Shown: positions 9,184 through 18,189 of the stretch, one piece after another | Layout: each line of letters opens with the position of its first letter | Numbering within the stretch: the stretch's first letter is position 1 | From: Dissophora ornata | Lineage: Eukaryota > Mortierellomycota > Mortierellomycetes > Mortierellales > Mortierellaceae | DNA length: 33,472 nt | Assembly (NCBI GenBank): GCA_025201705.1 | Contig: MU616896.1 | Location: 1-33,472, forward strand | Direction of reading: 5' to 3' | The notes under the pieces: model-generated | Seen by the model: the letters and a program-made list of their open reading frames with translations, nothing else | What the model was told of the DNA's origin: nothing | Databases searched by the model: none | Position numbers and translations under genes: made by a program

Positions 9184-11411
9184 ATGCTCGGCCATATCGC
9201 CGGGAGACCCTCTCCCTCCTGGGACAAGATCCAGGCCATAGTTGTGCTCCTGATGAGGCAAGTCCCTGCCTTAATGCTGACCATTTTTGTCTTGCCCTTC
9301 TTCCGGCACCCTGCTTAATTGACCTCTCCTCTCCTCTCCCCTTCCAACAGCTACATCGCCCTGCGCAAGGTGCCCCCAACTGGCCCCCGACCCTTCCAGC
9401 GACTGCACAACCTCCTAAAGTCGTACACACCCTGGCAGATCCTCATTGGAGCCCTAACCGCCCTCTATGCTGCCCATCACGCCGATCTGCTACTCGGCCT
9501 GACCCCTGCTGAGCCCGAGAAAAAAATGGTACAGTCAAATTCTGCTCGAGTCGCACATATCATGCATGGACTTGCGCAATTAAAATTCCATGTCTCAACT
9601 ATGTCCTTGGCTCTCATAGTTCTCGCGTCGTTACACCCGTGGATACACGCGCGGTCTATGGGTCCTGTCTGCTCTTGACGCCGGGTTCTTCACTTCGCAA
9701 AACCTTCGCCCAAAGGTCTTGCGCGACTCCATGTCCGCCGTCTTTTCGATTTTCTACCTCTTCTTCCCTAAGCGAGCTGTCGAAAAGAACAACATGATGT
9801 TGAAGACCATCACTGCTATCCACATGCGCCGATCCTGGGAAAAGATGCTGCACCCTGTCATCCGATTAAGCACCTGGATGAACTCTCCCAGAATAGGTAT
9901 CCGCAAACAAATCATCCTCAGGCTATCCAAGGACGCCGGACATCACTCCGATGCACTCGTCAAAGTGACTATATTCTTCAAGGGCTCAGAGGAGGAGCTT
10001 GCTAAACAACCGGCCATTATCATGAATACTCCTGGGGGCGGGTAAGACTAATGCAAGGAACATGCCAGCTTAAAAATTGTGAATCAGGACTAAATGAGCT
10101 ATGTCTATCATCCTCTTTATTAGATTCGTGGCCATGAATCCTCTCTGCCATGCCGACTACCTCACGGCCTGGGCTGCCCAAACTGGAGTCCCGATCGTCA
10201 GTATCGATTACAAAAAGGCGCCAGAGCATCCATTCCCTCAAGGCATTTATGAGTGCTTTGACATTTACCGCCTGATAGTTTCAACAAGGGGAGCATGCGT
10301 CGGCTTGAATGGCACCCTGGAGCCCCGCATCGCACTGGCCGGTGACTCGGCGTAAGTGGATAGCTGCAGGAACTCGTATATGCCCTCACAACTCCATAGA
10401 AGAAGTAGCTTGTGATTTCTGATAACCTTACTTCCTTGTCCTTACTAGCGGCGGAACGTTTGCTGCAGCGGTCATGAACATGGTTATCGAGCATGTGCCA
10501 GTCTTGCCACGACCAGTAGGTTTGCTCATGGTCTACCCGTGCCTGCAAGTCGGTCTGGATTTCTGGATCAGCAACAGTGACTTGGCTGTGGTTGAAGAAG
10601 AGATCGTACGAGGACCAATTCCCTCCGACTCTTTAAAGGCTCGACCTGGCAGAGGTGACGGCATGACCCTGAATAGCAAGGCAGCTTTTATGGATGACCA
10701 AGTCCTTGGCTCTTCTTTCGTAAGTACCCTGGGCATGACTATTCCTAGGTTCTCTGTATTCTCTTTGATAACCTAATAACAGATTTGTGATGTCCTCTCA
10801 ACCCTTTCCCATTCCCTTGGCAGCTTCGTGCGCTGATGGTTATGTACATTGGAGGCGATACTACCCTCGACCTCAAGTCCAACTACCTCGTCTCGCCTCT
10901 CCATACTCCGGACCATATCCTGGCACAGTACCCCAGGACGTACATTGTGTGCGGCGAAAAAGACCCCTTGGTGGACGACTCTATCATTTTTATGGCCAAG
11001 CTGCGTCGAGCCAAGCGCGCTGCCAATGCCGATTTGGAGAGCGACACGCTTAGAATTGTAAGCGGAGTTTCCCATGCGTTCATGCAGATGACAGCCGTAG
11101 TGCCAGAAATGAAGGAATTGGTCAAAGTGGTGGGTGAGGAACTTTTGGACATGATCAGAGCTCCATTGGCACCACATGAGAATCAGCAGGCGTGGGGAGG
11201 AGCCAGCACTCAGTCTCTGGTAGAGGAGGACAAGAGTGTTTCCGACCTCGTTCAAGTTAACTTGCACCCACATACAATCTCCAATCCTCGACAGGTCAGC
11301 GACTTTGTTGTTCAGTGGGAGGAGAAGAACACTAGAGATGCGGTGACGATCTATGAGCACCGTCGCGTGGCATATTTGGACCAGCTGGGAATAGATACTC
11401 ATGAAGATTAG
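9184..11411 (+). CDS. HSL-type alpha/beta hydrolase (esterase/lipase)
   Basis: Six exons: 9184-9257, 9351-9528, 9620-10041, 10124-10351, 10449-10719, 10824-11411; 586 residues. It is a hormone-sensitive-lipase-family carboxylesterase. The sequence shows an oxyanion-hole motif (residues 222-226), the YKKAPEHPFP segment, a nucleophile elbow GDSAGG with Ser300, a likely acid Asp438 in EKDPLVDD and a likely base His475 in SGVSHAF. The N-terminal 130 residues include hydrophobic stretches (near residues 17-24 and 51-70) that could tie it to a membrane or lipid droplet. Family members cleave acyl esters such as sterol acetates or glycerides; the substrate here is unknown. The oxyanion motif reads PGGGF instead of HGGGF, as I recall in some fungal relatives. 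Intron 1 needs a GC donor (9258-9259); all others are GT-AG. The start is the ATG after the CT tract. Confidence 0.9.
9258..9350 (+). other. GC-AG intron in the hydrolase gene
   Basis: The donor is GCAAGT after AG, branch motif CTGAC at 9277-9281, acceptor CAACAG ending at 9350. The only nearby GT (9262-9263) has a poor context and would shift the frame. GCAAGT is the classic form of the minor GC-AG class spliced by the major spliceosome. Confidence 0.75.
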
Positions 11412-11495
11412 AATGGCGAACACGAGCACGACGTTTTTATACACTAGATATGTTATTGAAAACATGATAGAGATGAGTTTCTTGGAAACCAAAAA

Positions 11496-11507
11496 AATAA
11501 AAATAAA
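11496..11507 (+). terminator. paired AATAAA signals after the hydrolase gene
   Basis: Two AATAAA hexamers in an A-rich run, about 85-95 nt past the stop codon and inside the 123 bp shared with the convergent GUF1 gene. Confidence 0.6.
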
Positions 11508-11534
11508 AAACATTCCCCTTTCTAGACGGTTATT

Positions 11535-13025
11535 TTATTTCTTCTTGGCCATGAAATCGTAGAATGCTTCTTGACTGACTTCCACGCCTCCGATGGCTTT
11601 CATGCGTTTCTTTCCTTCTTTCTGGAAGCGATAGGGGAGAGAAATATCAAAGACAAGCAAAATCAGAAAAATTACAGCAATCAATAATGGCCAAGACGAC
11701 AAAAAAAAACATGAACCACGACCCCGCTTACCTGTTTGTTGAGAAGCTTCATCTTTCGCGATACATCACCGCCATAGCACTTTGCAGTGACATTCTTTCG
11801 CATAGCACTCAATCCTTCTCGAGCAACGACCTTGTTCCCGACAGAAGCCTGGATCACAATCTCAAACAGCTGACGCGACAGTAGGGCTTTCAAGCGTTTC
11901 ACCCAGTCACGGGCGACTGTCTCTGCCTGAGAACGATGGAGGATAATTGACAGGGCATCGACTGGTTTCGAGTTTAGAACAATGTTCATCTAGAAAAAAA
12001 AGCAGGATATGTCCATGGCGGAGCAAGCAGTTAGGAAACCCTGGGTGGTGGTGATACTATTACTCAAGCGCCCCCCCTTTTTTTTTGTTTTTACCTTCAC
12101 AAGGTCAGCGTCATCGTATCCGTCCTCTTCATAATCAAACGAAGCAAACCCACTTGAACGACCCTTGAGTTCATCGTGGAAATCCGTAACAACTTCCGCC
12201 AGCGGCAGTCTGTACTTTAACAACACTCTGCTTTCGTCCAAATACGTGTGCTCTAACGGAGTTCCTCGACGGGACTAGGGAGATCATGAGACGTTAGGTT
12301 AGGAAATAAATTGAGGATATTCCAAAAAAAAAAAAAGAAGAGTATTTGTATCGTGTCGATCACTTACGCCACAGAGCATCATGATGTCTCCAAGATATTC
12401 CTTTGGGAAAATGATAGTGGATCTGACCATGGGTTCCTGCACTCTCTGTACTTTTGCGCTGATTTCATCCATATCTGGGAATTCTGTTGGGTTCCTAATA
12501 AGTTTATGTGAACCATCTCGATACTCAATCTTATATGGCACCGTGGGTGCTGTGATGATAATGTTGGCATCGTATTCCTATCGCCAAAAAAAAAAAATAA
12601 AAAAAAAAATAAAAAAACCTGGAGTCAGATTTGCATAGGAATATATTAAAAGTGTTTTCACGTGGACACTGGAGTACCCCCCTCGTTACCTGTTCCAGAC
12701 GCTGCCGAAACACATCCATATGAAGAGTTCCCAAAAAGCCCAGTCGCCAACCTTGTCCAAGTGCTGTGCTGGTTTCTTTCTGTACCATCACAGACGAGTC
12801 GCTGAGAGTCAACTTGGCAATGCTTTGATCCAGTTTCTCAAAATCCGCAGTATCGATGGGAAAGATACCAGCCCATACCATGGGCTTGGCTGGTACAAAC
12901 CCTGGCATGGGTGTGCCGATATTTTTATGGTCAAAGAATGTATCGCCTACATGAGACTCGCTCAGGGTCTTCATGTTCAGTACAAAATATCCAACCTGAC
13001 CCGCCTGTCTGTGATCCCCGCAATA

Positions 13026-13061
<36 letters not shown>

Positions 13062-15026
13062 CTGCACGTTAATAGCTAGATCGGTGTTTTTCTTGTAACA
13101 AAAAAAATCTCGCTTGAACAAATGGCAAACAGGAGGCAACAGTTGCTAGCGCACTGGCACACGAAATGAGAACATACAAAGAGCTAGTCGGGGTTTGTTC
13201 CGGATACATAATACCCGTTTCTGTCACCTCGTATCGCCTTTCCGAGAATGCCGACACGATTTTGTCCCCTAGTCAGAAAGTGTGTATGTTGTTGTTGGAG
13301 TAAAAAAAAATATGTATCCCATTTGCCTTCCCGAGTCGACTAATTTTAATAATCTTACCTTTCTTCACAGTGCCGTCAACAACGGCCATCAGACAAATAA
13401 CACCCACATATGTGTCGTACCATGAATCAAACAGGAGAGCCTTGAAGGGTTTGTTGATATCTCCCGATGGTCTATGAACATATGAACAAAAAAAAAGATT
13501 GAGTACACACCCGTGATATTGGCCGATACGCGTGGGATCATACTAGAGCTGAGATGTGTTACTTACGGCGGAACATTCTCGATAATCGTTGGTAGGATGC
13601 GATCAACATTCAGGTTGGATTTCGCAGATATTTGAAGGCATTCACTGGCCGGCATTTCAAACGCTACTTCGATCTGAGAGGCGACACGGTCGGGCTCCGC
13701 AGACGGAAGATCGATCTAATAAGAAGAAACGGGAGAGATTTCTAAGTGGAACCATTTCCATGTATCCAAGAGACGGGGGGTATTTCAGAAGGGCGGTTTG
13801 AAAGTACCTTGTTGATCACCGGGATGATCTTGATGTCTTGACCGTAAGCGAGATAAAAGTTTGCCACTGTTTGAGCTTGGATACCCTGCGCGGCGTCAAC
13901 CAAAAGCAGCGTGCCTTGGCAAGCGGCAAGCGAGCGAGACACCTCAAAGTTGAAGTCCATGTGGCCCTATATCAACACAATGTAGCCTCCCAACGTTAGC
14001 TGGACTTCTTGATGTGAGAAAACGTTCCCATCTGTTATCTTGAAAAGCCCTCCCTTACAGGTGTATCAATCAAATTTAGAAGGTATCGTTTTCCTTTGTA
14101 ATCATAAAACATGGATGCGCTCTATAGATCCAGACGCAGAAAATACGCGAGGTTAGCAAAAAGCAAAGCTGTTCGAGAAGCGCTAGTGGTAATCGGACAG
14201 ATATATAAAGCGACAAGCTACTGCGAGTACGGTGCCCCCATGCCATGTACCTGCGCTTTGACAGTGATCCCTCTCTCGCGTTCAACTTTAAGTTTATCCA
14301 GCACCTGCTTGTTGTCCTTTCGCTTGTTGATTGTGTGGGACAACTCTAGCAGTCTGTGGGGGGATCGAAAGGTGAGATGATTTGCGATCCATGTTTCATG
14401 ACAGCCCATGCCATGGCCACACGACATCGCGGAGTAGCCGCTCAATTGTGTCATACCTATCCGCTAACGTGCTTTTGCCATGATCTAGAAGCGCAAGCAA
14501 AGAGTGTTTCATCATAACAATCAATTGTTGGCCATATAACTTTTCCTCCTGCAAATATGTCCAGCAGCTCAGGGATCAAGCAATTGTATAGAGCAGCCCC
14601 CAATCCATTTGCTTAAGCGTACCAACATGAGCAATGATGCTGAAGTTCCTGATCTGATCGACGCCAAACGTCTCCAGTTCTATGGCTCCCAGACTGTTCG
14701 GTACCGTCTAGCGTACAACGGGAAGAACATTGATGTTTATTGTCAAAAGAGGTGATGCACCAGCCATGCCTCGTAATGTGGCGCTTAAACCCTTGCTCTG
14801 TCCACGAGTCCACTATGGCTGAGATCCAAGATCTTACTCTGTGTCCCTGACCTATCTCCAGCTTTGGTGAACTGGCAGCGCCCTGTGATGTCGAGTAATA
14901 TCGCAGGCGCCCACGTTTTGTCAGTTGCGTGAACAGGCCTGAACCGTGTGTTGAGGCGGAGAATGATCCGGTACCTCGCCAGCGGTACTGTCTACAGGCG
15001 ACAAGCAATGTCGCAGAAAAGGTCAT
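11535..15026 (-). CDS. GUF1: mitochondrial translation GTPase Guf1 (LepA/EF4)
   Basis: Fourteen exons, listed 5' to 3': 14838-15026, 14623-14707, 14457-14484, 14251-14353, 14059-14121, 13808-13966, 13567-13715, 13359-13471, 13178-13268, 12690-13008, 12368-12577, 12095-12274, 11732-11989, 11535-11621; 677 residues. Guf1 is the matrix homologue of bacterial LepA, a ribosome-binding GTPase that supports mitochondrial protein synthesis under stress. The first about 60 residues are Arg/Ser-rich without acids early on, as in a matrix presequence. G motifs follow in order: AHVDHGKS (89-96), RGITVKAQ (G2), DTPGHMDF (G3), NKID (G4) and SAK (G5). Then come [17 protein letters not shown] and the LepA-specific C-terminal domain ending near KRMKAIGG. 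Length and order match the family. The start is the first ATG, 92 bp from the upstream gene. Confidence 0.95.
13022..13057 (+). repeat. ATA trinucleotide microsatellite in a GUF1 intron
   Basis: About eleven ATA/AAT units lie inside the intron 13009-13177. On the coding (minus) strand they form a TTA run just downstream of the mid-intron. Copy number should vary among strains. Confidence 0.85.
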
Positions 15027-15118
15027 GGTTCCATATAGCGACAGTGTGCAAGTTGGATCGAGGAGATCAGATCAGATCCGATCAGGTCGTTATTTCAGGT
15101 CCGAGAGGACACGTGACT

Positions 15119-15854
15119 TTATTTCTTCTCTGGCTGGTCACGCACGAAAACGTGCAAGTGGTGAACAGTGGCAACACTACGGAGTTCCACAGGGTTGACG
15201 AACCACATCCACTGCTTCTGCATGCCCGGTGCAGGCGGGAGCAGTTCAGGTGACAGGCCTTTGCAAGGCCCCAAAGGGCTGTCGGGCATGCCCTCAAGCT
15301 GCTCTTTTAAATAACTATCCAGACGGTCTCGTTCTTGTGGCACACTCATGTCCCTTGTAGACCAAAGCACAAAGTACTGGATCGATCCTTGAACAGGGAA
15401 CGGGTAGTGGTTGAGTCGAAGAGTCAGCCTTGGCTCAATCGCAGCGTGTCTTCCTACCAGCGGTCCACAGCTGTCGTCTACTTCTGCAGGGTCCACTAGA
15501 TCGGGCCACACAAGGATCGTGAAAGCAATATATTCGCCAACATTATTGTACTTTGCACGGTCGATTTGTGCCTGCCATTGCTCGTATTCATACTGGCCCT
15601 TGTCCGTGCGTCGCAAAGCATGGAGCGACTTGGTCTCTTGATGCAGATATGGGAAATTGGGCATTATGCAAAACAAGAGTCAGGTTTGAAACTCTTCAGT
15701 GCATATAAAATAGCACCTAGTTCCTGGATGCCTTACCAATGGCGTCCTTGATCTGGCCCCAGCTGTATCCGCTGTCGGGAGGTGGGGGTCGGCCAGTGAA
15801 GTCTGTGGAATGTGGGTAAAGAACAGAGGTGGGGGGTGCGTCCTTGCCGGTCAT
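15119..15854 (-). CDS. DUF3605 family protein (GlcNAc-induced protein 1-like)
   Basis: Two exons: 15737-15854 and 15119-15636; 211 residues. The intron has a GTAAGG donor, a CTGAC branch and an AG at 15637-15638. An in-frame stop just upstream excludes a start inside the intron. The protein resembles DUF3605: an N-terminal YSWGQIKDAI segment, a central NNVGEYIAFTILVWP, Arg/Asn residues around RLTLRLNHYPF, and the C-terminal MWFVNPVELRSV followed by a His/Val motif (HHLHVFV). A family member in Candida, Gig1, is induced by N-acetylglucosamine; its biochemical role is not established. It is predicted soluble, with no signal or membrane segment. It sits head-to-tail 92 bp before GUF1, and its stop codon overlaps an AATAAA. 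The family call rests on remembered motifs. Confidence 0.75.
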
Positions 15855-16379
15855 TGTGAGGTGAATGGGGCCTGCCTTGCTGATGAACGGATGGAACCAA
15901 ACGAGCGAGCTTGTTGACTAAGTTGGTTGTTATCTCGATTTTGCCCCAACGTCCCCCATCTCCCTCGTACTATTTATTGTTGTACGTGTATTTGGGATTT
16001 TCCCCTTTCTTTCCATCAACCTCCATTCGCCACTGACCTCATGTACACATGAGGGATGAAGAACCTTTAGCCAAATCTGATTCCCATCCATCATGGGCAT
16101 GACTACAACTATTACGAATTGGAGGCTCGAGCGAACAACTTGGGCGATGATGACCCTGCTTCCCTCGCACCCATCCCTTCCCCTCTCTCCTGTAAGATCC
16201 CGTTGGCCATCTTGAGGTTTCAGCAATGTCTAGCCTCCCGGAGCACAGCGGGGCGAGGAGAGTAGTGTGGATCAGTGGAGATTGCGAGCTGACTGCAGTC
16301 TACAGAGACATGGTTTAAGAAAAGACTCGTCATTGACTGACCTGCCTTCTCCGTAACCAGCCTCTGTGGAATCCTGAGT

Positions 16380-16381
<2 letters not shown>

Positions 16382-16412
<31 letters not shown>
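16382..16412 (+). repeat. homopolymer of 31 T
   Basis: Unbroken T run on the plus strand, reading as poly(A) on the minus strand, about 180 nt downstream of the uL15 stop codon. Its length may be affected by sequencing or assembly error. Confidence 0.85.
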
Positions 16413-16414
<2 letters not shown>

Positions 16415-16508
16415 CTGCACACCATCATAGATACACGAGTGCCATGCCACATTAATAAAAAAAACGTTCCTCACAGCATTTTGCTGTCCACAGTTCTTTC
16501 TTTCATGA

Positions 16509-16514
16509 TTTATT
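16509..16514 (-). terminator. AATAAA signal of the uL15 gene
   Basis: AATAAA on the minus strand, 77 nt past the stop codon at 16592, at a usual distance for a short ribosomal-protein 3' UTR. Confidence 0.5.
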
Positions 16515-16591
16515 ACAACCTTGAGCAATCAAGGGAAAAAGGATTGTTCCATGATTCCGTTCATATGCAGCATAAAAAACGTCTATCGCAT

Positions 16592-17985
16592 TTAGGCAAC
16601 CAACTGAACGGCACCACCAACGGCCTTAATCTTCTGCTCGGCAGCGCGGGAGACATAGCGGGCCTTGACAATGACGGGCTGCTCAGGGAGACGACCCTTG
16701 GCAAGGACCTTGCCATATCCAGCACGGAGAGTGTCAATGACGGGGACAACCTCGGTGTTCTTGGCAGCGTTCTTGCGGGTCTGCTCGGAGACAAGGGTCC
16801 AGAGGGTGTCCAAGTTGACAATGGGGCAGTGCTGGCCGTTGCGGGTCAAGTGGAAGCGACGCATACCGACCTTACCGAAGTATCCAGGATGGTACTTATC
16901 CATGTTGATACGGTGGTGGTGCTGACCACCAGCAAGACCACGTCCTCCGGGATGCTTACGGTGCTTGCCTGGAAAGAGAATAATTGGAGGCGTACGGTCA
17001 GATACTCAGTCTGTCATCAAAGTCGCATTGCAAACAGCCACACCCGCTCCTGATAAATGTCGAAAGGTGATGGAGTATGTTGTGATTTTGACTGGTAAAA
17101 TAGTCCCTGAGAGCGCTGCCATGTATAGTTGCCACCGTACCCGCCAAAGCACTGGCGTTTGGCGAAACTTTACGCAAGAGTCGGTTCCAATAGTTTGCGT
17201 TGGTCCGAATCCTTCCAAAATCTTTACTCATTCTGATTGCTCGTGAATCAACTCATTCGAAAAGATCCCTCTTTTTGCCTGGTAAACCATTCCTGGGTGC
17301 GAGTCCAATGCCTGTCCCTTCATGCCATCCAAGTGCTCTTTTGAAGTGCTAACGGAGAAGCCGAGCTGTGATAGGGCTAATATGAATGTATCCTTTTGCG
17401 CTCCCAAAACTACAGCACTTTCATCCCGAAAAAGCGATGCGAATCTTCCTGTCCTGACTTTTCCCGCTCCACTCCACTCCTAAAGATGCCTCGGGTTCCA
17501 TACAGGGTGTTCCTGTAGAACTCTCCATCAAATCCCAGGACACTCACCAACACGACCGTGACCGGCAGAGACGTGACCTATTGGAGACCATATAGATAGA
17601 GTACGTTAATATCTTTGCCCTAATCTGAAGATTAAAGATCAGATTCCTCGATTGTTATAAAGAGGTCATTATTACCTCTCTTCTTGCGGTTGTGATGAAG
17701 GCGGGTAGGCTAGAGGGCGAAAGAATATGGTTGGAAAGTCAGCATCCGTTGGTAATATGGTCATCGACGCAGATTTGCCCAGGTTGGGGTTATGGAGGTG
17801 TCGCAGGCGATATTAAGATTGCTGACAAGTGTGGCGATGGTGGTCCAAATGGGTGAAGCGCTTTGTGGGGAATTGAATTGCGCTAATGCGTTGTCCGATG
17901 GACAATATGGATGGATGTGATGATGGATGATTGTCGATTTCAGTGCATATCGATGGATGTTAAAGCCCGGTGCCCTCAGTACCAT
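16592..17985 (-). CDS. RPL28: 60S ribosomal protein uL15 (yeast L28, animal L27a)
   Basis: Four exons, 5' to 3': 17983-17985 (ATG only), 17676-17709, 17548-17577, 16592-16968; 147 residues against 149 in yeast. A structural protein of the cytosolic large subunit. Recognised by [20 protein letters not shown], then [38 protein letters not shown] and the C-terminal [15 protein letters not shown]. Exons 2-4 fit together in phase without doubt. The first exon is inferred: the protein must begin with Met right before PTRL, the acceptor at 17710-17711 follows a pyrimidine tract, and the best upstream ATG followed by a GT is at 17985-17983 (GTACTG). A start codon cut off from the rest by an intron is typical of fungal ribosomal-protein genes. 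Intron 3 (16969-17547) is 579 bp, far longer than its neighbours. The gene shares a 204-bp divergent promoter with the VPS3-like gene. Confidence 0.93.
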
Positions 17986-18189
17986 CTTTAGATTCCTATT
18001 GTGAAAGAGGGATCTGTACACTGCTCATTTGAGCGTTTCGTATTTCTACTCTCCTGCAAAAAAAATTCAAAGCCACACTAGCGCCACTAATGGTGAACAG
18101 GCGGGATGCAGTCACGGTCGAACATGCAGTCGTGCATCAAAGCCAAGCAAGATGGCATCTCATAACCATTTCCGCCATACCACTGCCTA
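17986..18189. promoter_or_regulatory. divergent promoter of uL15 and the VPS3-like gene
   Basis: 204 bp separate the inferred start codons of the two divergently read genes, so both promoters and leaders must lie here, possibly overlapping. I see no clear TATA box or named ribosomal-protein element. Confidence 0.5.

Larger units (their letters stand above)
15855..16591. other. spacer between uL15 and the DUF3605 gene
   Basis: No gene seen. It holds the 3' UTR of uL15 and the promoter of the DUF3605 gene, both on the minus strand. The most striking element is an uninterrupted run of 31 T (16382-16412). A frame of about 100 residues on the minus strand across that run is mostly a poly-Lys translation and has no recognisable family. 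Confidence 0.55.

Noticed and set aside
8754..9512. 252-residue plus-strand frame through the CT-rich leader into hydrolase exon 2
   Set aside because: Low-complexity Ser/Pro/Leu translation that enters exon 2 in the wrong frame; the conserved hydrolase frame is spliced from 9184.
16220..16528. 102-residue minus-strand frame with a poly-Lys tract
   Set aside because: Created by the 31-T run; no conserved sequence on either side.
17198..17213. tRNA B-box-like sequence GGTCCGAATCC
   Set aside because: The flanking bases do not form a T stem, and no matching A box or acceptor stem is present; it lies inside a uL15 intron on the opposite strand.
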